DNA from: Flavobacteriaceae bacterium
GTDB lineage: Bacteria > Bacteroidota > Bacteroidia > Flavobacteriales > Flavobacteriaceae
DNA length: 36,396 nucleotides
Assembly: GCA_947457105.1 (NCBI GenBank)
Contig: CANGUP010000012.1
Coordinates: 1 to 36,396, forward strand
Direction: 5' to 3'
Shown: positions 23,935 through 31,522 of the stretch, one piece after another
Layout: each line of letters opens with the position of its first letter
Numbering within the stretch: the stretch's first letter is position 1
Notes under the pieces: generated by a model
The model's input: only the letters and a program-made list of their open reading frames with translations
What the model was told of the DNA's origin: nothing
Database searches by the model: none
Position numbers and translations under genes: made by a program

Positions 23935-25335
23935 TTATTTACTATATCCTAAAATTTTCATTACATCTTCAGCTGTTTGCTGCTCAGAAAATAATTCGGT
24001 GGCTATAATTCCATTTTTATCACGGTCTATTAAAATATGCTTTGGTTGTGGAATTAAACAGTGGTGTAATCCTCCAAAACCGCCAATAGTTTCTTGATAG
24101 GCACCAGTATTAAAAAATCCAATGTATAATGGTTTTTCTTTATTATATTTTGGTAAATAAATGGCATTCATATTTTGTTCAGAGTTGTAATAATCATCAC
24201 TATCGCAGGTCATCCCACCAAGCAAAACTCTTTCGTAGGTATCATTCCATCTATTTACAGCTAGCATAATAAAACGCTTGTTGATAGCCCAAGTATCAGG
24301 CAATGTAGTGATGAATGAAGAGTCAATCATGTTCCAAGCTTCTCTATCATTTTGTTGTTTTTGATACAAAACTTGATAAATTGCTCCACCTGATTCACCA
24401 ACGGTAAACGAACCAAATTCTGTAAAAATATTTGGCACATCAACTTCGGCTTCTTCGCAAGCAATTTTTATTTGATTTATTATTTCATCAATCATGTATT
24501 GATAATCATATTCAAAGGCAAGAGAGTTTTTGATTGGAAAACCTCCACCAATGTTTAATCCGTCTAACGAAGGACATTCTTTTTTTAATTGAATATAAAC
24601 TTTAATACATTTTACTAATTCATTCCAATAGTAAGCAGTGTCGTTTATTCCGGTATTAATGAAAAAGTGAAGCATTTTCAACTCCAATCGATCATTTTCT
24701 TGAATTTGTTTTTTATAAAACTGAACTATGTTTTTATATCCAATACCTAGACGAGACGTATAAAACTCAAATTTTGGTTCTTCTTCGGCAGCAATTCTGA
24801 TTCCAATCTTAAATTTTCCTTTTATTTCTGCTTGAAGCAAATCTAATTCCTCATAGTTATCAATAATAGGAATGGTGTTTTTATGACCATTATTAATTAA
24901 TCTTGCAATATTGGTAACGTATTGATCTCTTTTGAAACCATTGCAAATTACATAAGTGCTTTTATTGATTTTGCCATTCTCTAATAAATTTTCAACAATG
25001 TTAATGTCAAATGCAGAAGAAGTTTCAACATGAATATTATTTTTAAAGGCTTCACTCATAATGTATTCAAAATGAGAGCTTTTAGTGCAATAGCAATAAA
25101 AATATTTACCTTCATAATTGTTTTTTTCCATTGCATTTCGGAACCAATTTTTAGCTCTTTTAATGTTATTTGAAATTTGAGGTAAATAAGTAAATTTTAA
25201 TGGAGTACCATATTGCTCAACCAACTTCATTAAATCGATGTTATGAAAAAGTAGTTCACTATCTTTATTTAATGTAAATTCTTCTTGTGGAAAATAGTAA
25301 GTTTGATTAATTAGGTCGAAATATTTTGTATTCAT
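23935..25335 (-). CDS. speA: Arginine decarboxylase (short biosynthetic type)
   Basis: PLP-dependent alanine-racemase-fold decarboxylase converting arginine to agmatine. The 466-residue length is that of the short Bacteroidetes form, not the 630-residue E. coli SpeA. The PLP lysine is in YCYCTKSSH (Lys85), the glycine loop is LNIGGGFPIKNS, and the catalytic cysteine motif is GGMTCDSDD. The deoxyhypusine-synthase-like gene follows after 79 bases, so the pair should feed polyamine synthesis. A hairpin and a small reading frame lie directly upstream. Ornithine or diaminopimelate specificity is less likely from recalled homologues. Confidence 0.88.
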   Translation of the reverse strand: MNTKYFDLINQTYYFPQEEFTLNKDSELLFHNIDLMKLVEQYGTPLKFTYLPQISNNIKRAKNWFRNAMEKNNYEGKYFYCYCTKSSHFEYIMSEAFKNNIHVETSSAFDINIVENLLENGKINKSTYVICNGFKRDQYVTNIARLINNGHKNTIPIIDNYEELDLLQAEIKGKFKIGIRIAAEEEPKFEFYTSRLGIGYKNIVQFYKKQIQENDRLELKMLHFFINTGINDTAYYWNELVKCIKVYIQLKKECPSLDGLNIGGGFPIKNSLAFEYDYQYMIDEIINQIKIACEEAEVDVPNIFTEFGSFTVGESGGAIYQVLYQKQQNDREAWNMIDSSFITTLPDTWAINKRFIMLAVNRWNDTYERVLLGGMTCDSDDYYNSEQNMNAIYLPKYNKEKPLYIGFFNTGAYQETIGGFGGLHHCLIPQPKHILIDRDKNGIIATELFSEQQTAEDVMKILGYSK

Positions 25336-25350
25336 TGATTTTGAAAATTT

Positions 25351-25380
25351 ATTAGATTATTAAAAAACAGATAATCTAAT
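25351..25380 (-). promoter_or_regulatory. Hairpin in the leader of speA
   Basis: A perfect 10-bp inverted repeat (ATTAGATTAT at 25351-25360, ATAATCTAAT at 25371-25380) with a 10-nt loop lies 15 bases before the speA ATG and 4 bases after the stop of the 59-residue frame at 25385-25564. It has only a short A/T tail. It could end the small gene's transcript, attenuate speA, or bind a regulator. Confidence 0.5.
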
Positions 25381-25384
25381 TTTA

Positions 25385-25564
25385 TCAAACCCTAATATTA
25401 GCATAAACAATAGGAAGTTTTTCAGTTTCAGATTTGAATAATTCTAAAATCAAGCCTAAAATAGTCCGAATAGATGTTAAAAATGCAACACATAGTACTT
25501 GAAACCCAGAATTGGTTTTTAGCGTGAAAGTGCTATTGGTAGTACTGTTAGTATTGTTTTTCAT
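25385..25564 (-). CDS. Possible small membrane protein, 59 residues
   Basis: ATG at 25564, stop at 25385-25387. The N-terminus is Asn/Thr/Ser-rich (MKNNTNSTTNSTF), followed by one hydrophobic segment (FQVLCVAFLTSIRTILGLIL, residues 21-40) and an amphipathic end (ELFKSETEKLPIVYANIRV). It is in the gap between aroB and speA, same strand as both. No homologue is recognised. Its coding status rests only on an open frame with a plausible helix and on the hairpin immediately after it. Confidence 0.4.
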   Translation of the reverse strand: MKNNTNSTTNSTFTLKTNSGFQVLCVAFLTSIRTILGLILELFKSETEKLPIVYANIRV

Positions 25565-25620
25565 CAGTACAAATGTAAAAAATAAAATTAGCGAATTGCA
25601 ATAATTTTTATAAAAATATA

Positions 25621-26682
25621 TTACGATTTATAATCTCGAAAGCTCTTAATAATTAATTCATTTTCAACAGATTGATTTATAATGATTTTTCCAATACCAT
25701 TTATTAATGCAAATTGAACTTTTCCATACTCATTTTTCTTATCGTGAATGAGTAAATTTTGGATAGAAATAATGTCTTCATCACTAAAATTATGAGGTTC
25801 ATAAATATTTGAAATGATGTATTTAATTTGATGAAATTCTTGACTAGAAAGCAAACCTTTTTCTTTAGAAATAAAACTTTCTAAAATCATTCCAATAGCA
25901 ATGGCTTCCCCATGTAAAAGTGGTGTTTCCGATTCTAAAAAATGACTTTCAATTGCGTGACCAAGTGTATGACCAAAATTCAACGCTTTTCTAATGCCGT
26001 TTTCTGTAGGATCTTGTTTTACTATTTCGTTTTTAATTTCTATTGAACGATAAATTAAAGTATCAAAATCTGCAAAATCAATTTTAGTTAAATCTAAAAA
26101 TTGTTCCCAATAATTTTTATCATAAATTAAACCATGCTTTAGCATTTCTGCCAATCCAGAACGCATTTCTCTTTGCGACAAAGTTTCAAGAAAATCGATA
26201 GAAATCAGCAACATTTTCGGAACATTAATTACACCGATTTGGTTTTTTAAATTTCCTAAATCAACTCCATTTTTACCACCAATTGAGGCATCAACCATTC
26301 CTAATAGTGTAGTTGGAACGTTTATAAAATCAATTCCTCTTTTAAAAGTAGAAGCAATAAATCCGCCAATATCTGTAATAACTCCACCACCTAGATTAAG
26401 TATCAAACTTTTTCTGTCAGCTCCAAGTTCAGACAAAATAGACCAAATTTCAACACAAGTGGTAATGTTCTTGATTTCTTCACCTGCTTCAATTTCAATT
26501 ATTTCAATCGGAATTTCTGTAGCCAAATTAGGTAAGAATTTTGGGAGACAATATTCATTAGTATGCTCGTCAACTAAAATGAAAATAGAGGAATAATTAT
26601 TTTCGGATATAAAGAGGTTTATTTTTTCATATCCAGTTTCATTGAAAAATATTCGGTAACCGTTGGCTTCGATAGATTGCAT
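25621..26682 (-). CDS. aroB: 3-dehydroquinate synthase
   Basis: Second enzyme of the shikimate pathway, turning DAHP into 3-dehydroquinate with NAD and zinc. The 353-residue protein has the NAD-binding run LNLGGGVITDIGGFIASTFKRG and the conserved PTTLLGMVDASIGGKNGVD segment. Zinc-ligand histidines are in the GHTLGHAIE motif and in LLHGEAIAIGM. It has a promoter element in the spacer shared with the divergent light-linked operon. Confidence 0.97.
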   Translation of the reverse strand: MQSIEANGYRIFFNETGYEKINLFISENNYSSIFILVDEHTNEYCLPKFLPNLATEIPIEIIEIEAGEEIKNITTCVEIWSILSELGADRKSLILNLGGGVITDIGGFIASTFKRGIDFINVPTTLLGMVDASIGGKNGVDLGNLKNQIGVINVPKMLLISIDFLETLSQREMRSGLAEMLKHGLIYDKNYWEQFLDLTKIDFADFDTLIYRSIEIKNEIVKQDPTENGIRKALNFGHTLGHAIESHFLESETPLLHGEAIAIGMILESFISKEKGLLSSQEFHQIKYIISNIYEPHNFSDEDIISIQNLLIHDKKNEYGKVQFALINGIGKIIINQSVENELIIKSFRDYKS

Positions 26683-26699
26683 ACAAATTTTATTTTGAA

Positions 26700-26707
26700 C
26701 AAAAATA
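26700..26707 (-). promoter_or_regulatory. -7 promoter element for aroB
   Basis: On the - strand this reads TATTTTTG (TAnnTTTG), 17 bases upstream of the aroB ATG. Confidence 0.55.
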
Positions 26708-26767
26708 GAGATATTATTTTATCCATTTAAACTTTAGCGATAACTTATTTTTTAGTTAAATTTCTTT

Positions 26768-26794
26768 TTGCTTAGTGTAAAATGATTACTTTTG
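26768..26794 (+). promoter_or_regulatory. Candidate promoter of the cryptochrome/photolyase operon
   Basis: The -7 element TACTTTTG (26787-26794) matches TAnnTTTG exactly. A TTG at 26768-26770, inside TTTTTG, could be the -33 element with a 16-nt spacer, slightly short for the consensus. Transcription would start near 26800, about 30 bases before the first gene, inside the inverted repeat described next. Confidence 0.6.
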
Positions 26795-26825
26795 TTTAAT
26801 TAAAATATATAAAAGTTAAACAAAA
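26790..26825. promoter_or_regulatory. Candidate operator: perfect 10-bp inverted repeat over the promoter
   Basis: TTTTGTTTAA (26790-26799) and TTAAACAAAA (26816-26825) are exact reverse complements, 16 nt apart (26 nt start to start). The left arm overlaps the last five bases of the -7 element, and the right arm ends 6 bases before the first start codon. Its place suits a dimeric repressor or light-responsive regulator. No regulator gene is adjacent, so the binder is unknown. Confidence 0.6.
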
Positions 26826-26831
26826 TATAGT

Positions 26832-27134
26832 TTGAAACCGATAATTGCAACCTCAGAAAAAGAAAATTTAACTGATATTCAGATTGATAGAATCATTGAA
26901 ATGGCTTGGGAAGACCGAACACCATTCGATGCTATTAAGTTTCAGTTTGGCTTAACAGAAGCCGAAGTAAAGGCTTTAATGAAAAAAGAATTGAAATTTA
27001 GCAGCTACAAATTGTGGCGTGAAAGAGTTGAAAATTGCAAAACTAAACATGTGGCGAAACGTGTTGAAGGTATTGATAGATTCAAATGCAATTTGCAACG
27101 TTCAATTTCAAATAATAAAATTTCTAAACGTTAA
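26832..27134 (+). CDS. TIGR03643/DUF2805 family protein, first gene of the photolyase operon
   Basis: A 100-residue protein of the TIGR03643/DUF2805 family. It looks like a small helix-turn-helix: LTDIQIDRIIEMAWEDRTPFDAIKFQFGLTEAEVKALMKKEL, then FKLWRERV-like YKLWRERVENCKTKH, a basic C-terminus that could contact nucleic acid. The start is TTG at 26832; there is no ATG before the conserved block. It is 3 bases from the DUF2452-like gene. Family members are often found beside cryptochrome/photolyase genes, but no function is established. A DNA-binding role is an inference from pattern and charge. Confidence 0.78.
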   Translation: MKPIIATSEKENLTDIQIDRIIEMAWEDRTPFDAIKFQFGLTEAEVKALMKKELKFSSYKLWRERVENCKTKHVAKRVEGIDRFKCNLQRSISNNKISKR

Positions 27135-27137
27135 AAA

Positions 27138-27536
27138 ATGGAAAGTAAGAAACCTGATAATGTAGTTTTTTCAGAAGAAGAAGGTTACAATGCGAGTTTG
27201 TTGTCTTATTCTACAAGTGTTGGCGCTCCAGTTATCAAAATGGACGATGTTGTTTCGTGGAAAAGCAGAGGAATAAACAATGTAAATAAAGAGTTTGAAA
27301 ATAAGTTTAACGAACTTAAAATTCAATACGAAAAATTAATGCAAGAATTTGAATGGAACGAATTGGTTTACAACTCCAAATTTTCATTTGAGCCTGTAAT
27401 CGGTGAAATTTATCATTTGTATGCCAATAATGACGGAACAAATTCACTTTCATTAATAGCACCAAACGAATGGAATAAAGAACATATTGGAACTTTCAAA
27501 TTGAATAGTGAAAGAAAATGGGTTCATCTTGCTTAA
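27138..27536 (+). CDS. DUF2452-like protein
   Basis: A 132-residue protein resembling the DUF2452 family. The N-terminal segment (NVVFSEEEGYNASLLSYSTSVGAPVIKMDDVVSWK) is followed by a helical stretch (about residues 50-75) with coiled-coil character. A C-terminal strand-rich part (FEPVIGEIYHLYANNDGTNSLSLIAPNEW) ends in KWVHLA. It lies 3 bases after the TIGR03643 gene and 10 bases before the flavin-reductase-like gene, clearly one operon. The family has no known function; family assignment is from memory of the pattern. Confidence 0.7.
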   Translation: MESKKPDNVVFSEEEGYNASLLSYSTSVGAPVIKMDDVVSWKSRGINNVNKEFENKFNELKIQYEKLMQEFEWNELVYNSKFSFEPVIGEIYHLYANNDGTNSLSLIAPNEWNKEHIGTFKLNSERKWVHLA

Positions 27537-27546
27537 AAATTTTAAA

Positions 27547-28188
27547 ATGGTAAAAACTTTTATTAATAAAAATCAAATAGAAGAACTTGATAAACAAAAA
27601 AGAGTTCATCTAATAAATAGTTTAGGAGGTTTTAAGAGTGTAAGTTTGGTTGGAACTTCTGATGAGAATGGTAACGAAAACTTAGCCATTTTTAGTTCTT
27701 TTTTTCATATTGGAGCTAATCCACCATTGATAGGATTGATTTTTCGTCCAAGTCCACCAGAACGTGATACGATGCGAAATATTTTAGATACAAGATTTTT
27801 TACAGTTAATCATATTAATGAATCCATTTACAAGCAAGCACATCAAACTTCAGCAAGATACGATAAAGGAATTTCTGAATTTGATGTAACTAATTTAAAA
27901 TCAGAATTTAAAAACGGTTTTCATGCACCATTTGTAGCTGAAAGTAACATTCAATTAGGAGTAGAATTTAAAGAAATAATCGATATTTCTATAAATAGTA
28001 CATCTATGATTATAGGAGAAATTACTCAAATTTATATTCCAGAAAATTGTTTACTTGATGATGGTTTTATCGATTTAGAAAAAGCCAATACTATCACTTG
28101 TTCGGGTTTAGATAGCTATCATAAAACCATTCAGTTAGACCGATTAAGCTACGCAAAATCTGATAAAGAAATTACCTCATTACTCTAA
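27547..28188 (+). CDS. Flavin reductase-like FMN-binding split-barrel protein
   Basis: A 213-residue protein from the ATG at 27547, related to flavin reductase-like split-barrel proteins. It has KSVSLVGTSDENGNENLAIFSSFFHIGANPP, the typical FMN-contacting opening, then PSPPERDTMRNILDTRFFTVNHI. The frame is open to 27508, but that part overlaps the previous gene by 29 bases, so the later ATG is preferred. In this operon it could supply reduced flavin or use flavin in pigment or antenna chemistry; neither is shown. The cryptochrome gene starts 3 bases after its stop. Confidence 0.85.
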   Translation: MVKTFINKNQIEELDKQKRVHLINSLGGFKSVSLVGTSDENGNENLAIFSSFFHIGANPPLIGLIFRPSPPERDTMRNILDTRFFTVNHINESIYKQAHQTSARYDKGISEFDVTNLKSEFKNGFHAPFVAESNIQLGVEFKEIIDISINSTSMIIGEITQIYIPENCLLDDGFIDLEKANTITCSGLDSYHKTIQLDRLSYAKSDKEITSLL

Positions 28189-28191
28189 AAA

Positions 28192-29805
28192 TTGAATAAA
28201 AAAGCTATAAATATTGTTTGGTTTAAACGTGATTTGCGTTTTACAGATCACGAACCACTTTATTTGGCTCAACAAGAACAAATTCCGGTTTTATTAGTTT
28301 ATTTCTTTGAACCTTCAGTAATGAATTATGATGATTCTGATTTGCGTCATTGGCGGTTTATAAACGAATCGTTGAAGGAAATGCAAGTCAAATTAAATTC
28401 AATTGTTACTAATATTTATATTTTTCATGGCGAAGTTCAATCAGTTTTTGATGAATTGAATAAAATATACGACATAAAAACTGTTTTTTCACATCAAGAA
28501 ATAGGAAATAAAATCACTTTCGATAGAGATATTGCAATGCAACGTTTTTTTGATTTTAATGAAATTTATTGGAAACAATCGCAAATGCATGGTGTAATTC
28601 GCAAGTTAAAATCAAGAAGCAATTGGGATAAACGTTGGGAACAAGTTATGCGAGCAGAACCCAAAATGATTGATTTGAATTTGTTTCAATTCGAAAATAT
28701 AGAGGCTAATTTGTATCAAAATTTAAAAGGAAATGAACTTCCAACAGAAATAACAACACGAAATAAAAACTTACAACAAGGCGGCGAATATTGGGCTTGG
28801 CGTTATTTAGATAGTTTTGTTAAAGAACGTCATGTGAATTATAGTAAACATATTTCCAAACCCAATTTAAGTCGAACAGGTTGCAGCCGATTGTCGCCTT
28901 ATTTGACTTATGGAAATATTAGTATGCGAATGGTTTATCAATACACCAATCAGCATTATGAAGGTTCTAAAAACAAAAGAGCGATGTTGAATTTTGTTTC
29001 AAGACTACATTGGCATTGCCATTTTATGCAAAAATTTGAAGACGAATGCCGAATGGAATTTGAAAATGCAAATCGAGCTTATGATTCATTAGTTAAACCA
29101 AAAAATGAAGTTTATATAAAAGCTTGGCAAGAAGGAAAAACCGGAGTTCCAATCGTAGATGCTTGTATGCGATGTTTGGTTCAAACTGGTTATATCAATT
29201 TCAGAATGCGAGCTATGGTAGTTTCATTTTTCACTTTCAATTTATGGCAAGATTGGCGCGAATTGCATTTTTTGGCACGTCAATTTTTAGATTATGAACC
29301 AGGAATTCATTATCCACAAATTCAGATGCAATCGGGAACAACAGGAATAAATACCATAAGAATTTACAATCCAATTAAAAACTCCGAAGAACACGATTCA
29401 GAAGGGATTTTCATCAAAAAATGGATTCCGGAATTGGCTGAAGTTCCAGTAGAATTGATTCACGAGCCTTGGAAATTAAATGCAATAGAACAACAATTTT
29501 ACCATTGTGAAATTGGAAAAGATTATCCATTTCCTATCGTAGATATCGATGAAACTCGAAAAAAAGCAAGTGATATCGTTTGGAGTTTTAGAAAGAACGA
29601 CGATGTGAAAGAAGAAGGAAAACGAATCTTGAAAAAACATGTAAGTAACCAAAAAAACCTAAAAATGCGAGGAGTAAAAAAGCAAAACCTTCCAAGTAAA
29701 ACGTGTATTGTTTGCCAAAAACCATTCACTTGGCGAAAAAAGTGGGAGAAAGTTTGGGAAGAAGTAAAATATTGTAGTGATAAATGTAGAGGAAAAAGTA
29801 ATTAG
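28192..29805 (+). CDS. Cryptochrome/photolyase family protein fused to a C-terminal DUF2256 module
   Basis: A 537-residue protein. The N-terminal Rossmann domain ([18 protein letters not shown]) and the FAD-binding helical domain ([53 protein letters not shown]) are those of a cryptochrome/photolyase. The C-terminus is a DUF2256 module with a CxxC/CxxxC set (Cys505, Cys508, Cys528, Cys532), probably zinc-binding. Trp355 (DWRE) matches the middle residue of the electron-transfer triad, but there is no tryptophan between Asp367 and the RIYNP motif at 390, where the FAD-proximal one normally lies. The start is TTG at 28192. Repair activity versus signalling cannot be decided. Confidence 0.85.
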   Translation: MNKKAINIVWFKRDLRFTDHEPLYLAQQEQIPVLLVYFFEPSVMNYDDSDLRHWRFINESLKEMQVKLNSIVTNIYIFHGEVQSVFDELNKIYDIKTVFSHQEIGNKITFDRDIAMQRFFDFNEIYWKQSQMHGVIRKLKSRSNWDKRWEQVMRAEPKMIDLNLFQFENIEANLYQNLKGNELPTEITTRNKNLQQGGEYWAWRYLDSFVKERHVNYSKHISKPNLSRTGCSRLSPYLTYGNISMRMVYQYTNQHYEGSKNKRAMLNFVSRLHWHCHFMQKFEDECRMEFENANRAYDSLVKPKNEVYIKAWQEGKTGVPIVDACMRCLVQTGYINFRMRAMVVSFFTFNLWQDWRELHFLARQFLDYEPGIHYPQIQMQSGTTGINTIRIYNPIKNSEEHDSEGIFIKKWIPELAEVPVELIHEPWKLNAIEQQFYHCEIGKDYPFPIVDIDETRKKASDIVWSFRKNDDVKEEGKRILKKHVSNQKNLKMRGVKKQNLPSKTCIVCQKPFTWRKKWEKVWEEVKYCSDKCRGKSN

Positions 29806-29868
29806 TGAATAGTAATTAGTGAATAGTAATTAGTGAATAGTAATTAATGAATAGTAATTAGTGAATAG
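29801..29868. repeat. 14-nt tandem array (ATTAGTGAATAGTA) over a stop codon
   Basis: About 4.9 units start at 29801, 29815, 29829, 29843 and 29857. The TAG stop codon of the preceding gene (29803-29805) is part of the first unit. It lies inside the operon, 40 bases before the next gene. Confidence 0.88.
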
Positions 29869-29908
29869 CTTGATGAAACTTAATACCTTAATGGTTTAAA
29901 AAAAATAA

Positions 29909-31444
29909 ATGTCAAAAACCTTACGATTAATTCTCGGAGATCAATTAAATAGTAATCATTCTTGGTTTAAAACCGTCGATGGATCGGTTACTTATGTGAT
30001 GATGGAAATTCGTTCCGAAACCGATTATGCTAAGCATCATATTCAAAAAGTAGTTGGAATATTTGCAGCAATGCAAGATCTGAAAAATAATTTACTGTCT
30101 CAAAATCATAAAGTTATCTATATCTGTCTAAATGATAAAAATAACTTACAATCTTTTGAAAAAAATATTCAAAACTTAATTTCAGAACATGATTTTAAAC
30201 ATTTTGAATATCAATTTCCTGATGAATATCGAGTGGATTTGGATTTGAAAAGTCTTTGTAACGCTGTTTCAATTTCTAGTACTGCAGTTGACTCGGAACA
30301 TTTTTTTACTTCTCGAAATGAACTCGGAGATTTTTTTGAAGGCAAGAAAACATACCTAATGGAAAGTTTTTATCGAGCCATGCGAAAAAAGCACAACGTC
30401 ATGATGGAAGGCGATAAGCCACTAACAGGTCAATGGAACTATGACGGTGAAAACAGAAAGAAATTACCAAAAGAGCATAAGCCAACAGCTCCATTTGTTT
30501 TCAATAATGATGTTTCTGAAATTTATAATGAGATTGCAAAAACAGATGTAAAAACCATAGGAACCATTGATGCTAAAAACTTTGTTTGGCCAATAAACAG
30601 AGGACAATCATTGCAATTATTAGGTTTTTTTGCAGAAGAGTGTTTGCAACTATTTGGAAGTTATCAAGATGCGATGACTCCAAACGAATGGTCCTTATAT
30701 CATTCTCGAATTTCATTTTCGATGAATGTAAAAATGATTTCACCTAAAGAAGTAATCGATAGATGTATTGAAGAATGGCAAAAGCGTCCAAACGAAATAG
30801 AATTCAATCAGTTAGAGGGTTTTGTGCGTCAAATAATTGGCTGGCGCGAATACATGCGTGGTATTTATTGGAACAAAATGCCCGAATTTGCTTCAATGAA
30901 TTTCTTCAACAATCAAGAAAAATTGCCCAATTGGTTTTGGACCGGAAAAACCAAAATGAATTGCATGAAAGATGCTATAAATCAATCCTTAAATTATGCG
31001 TATGCTCACCATATTCAGCGTTTAATGATTACCGGAAATTTTGCGCTTTTGGCAGGAATTCATCCAGACGAAGTTGATGCATGGTATCTCGGAATTTACA
31101 TCGATGCGTTCGAGTGGGTTGAAATTACTAATACTCGCGGCATGAGTCAATTTGCAGATGGCGGAATTGTAGGTACAAAACCTTATGTAAGTTCTGCCAG
31201 TTATATTGATAAAATGAGTCATTATTGCGGAAGTTGTTTCTACAAAAAAGCACTAAAAACTGGTGAAAAAGCGTGTCCGTTTAATAGTTTGTATTGGAAT
31301 TTTTATGACAGAAATGAAGATAAATTAGGAAAAAATCCACGAATCGGAATGATGTACAACGTTTGGCGAAAAATGAAACCCGAAGACAAAACAGCGCTAT
31401 TGGAACAAGCTGATTATTATTTGAAAAATATAAATGAACTATAA
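29909..31444 (+). CDS. Iron-sulphur bacterial cryptochrome/photolyase (FeS-BCP, (6-4) photolyase type)
   Basis: A 511-residue member of the FeS-BCP family, the prokaryotic (6-4) photolyase/cryptochrome group. It starts LRLILGDQLNSNHSWF. Four cysteines at 352 (KMNCMKDA), 440 and 443 (HYCGSC) and 456 (KACPFN) match the [4Fe-4S] ligands of Agrobacterium PhrB (350, 438, 441, 454) with a constant offset of two, as I recall them. VRQIIGWREYMRGIYW and ITNTRGMSQFADGGIVGTKPYVSSASYI are family hallmarks. This group binds FAD and a lumazine antenna and repairs (6-4) photoproducts in known cases. Second of three photolyase-fold genes in the operon. Confidence 0.93.
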   Translation: MSKTLRLILGDQLNSNHSWFKTVDGSVTYVMMEIRSETDYAKHHIQKVVGIFAAMQDLKNNLLSQNHKVIYICLNDKNNLQSFEKNIQNLISEHDFKHFEYQFPDEYRVDLDLKSLCNAVSISSTAVDSEHFFTSRNELGDFFEGKKTYLMESFYRAMRKKHNVMMEGDKPLTGQWNYDGENRKKLPKEHKPTAPFVFNNDVSEIYNEIAKTDVKTIGTIDAKNFVWPINRGQSLQLLGFFAEECLQLFGSYQDAMTPNEWSLYHSRISFSMNVKMISPKEVIDRCIEEWQKRPNEIEFNQLEGFVRQIIGWREYMRGIYWNKMPEFASMNFFNNQEKLPNWFWTGKTKMNCMKDAINQSLNYAYAHHIQRLMITGNFALLAGIHPDEVDAWYLGIYIDAFEWVEITNTRGMSQFADGGIVGTKPYVSSASYIDKMSHYCGSCFYKKALKTGEKACPFNSLYWNFYDRNEDKLGKNPRIGMMYNVWRKMKPEDKTALLEQADYYLKNINEL

Positions 31445-31484
31445 GTTTAAGAGTTTAAATGTTTAAGAGTTTAAAAGTTTGAAA
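31445..31484. repeat. 8-nt tandem array (GTTTAARA) after the FeS-BCP stop codon
   Basis: Five 8-nt units follow the TAA directly: GTTTAAGA, GTTTAAAT, GTTTAAGA, GTTTAAAA, GTTTGAAA. The family is the reverse complement of the array at 16791-16827. Confidence 0.88.
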
Positions 31485-31522
31485 ACCTGTAACATTAAAC
31501 TAAAACAATAAAATAAAAAAAA

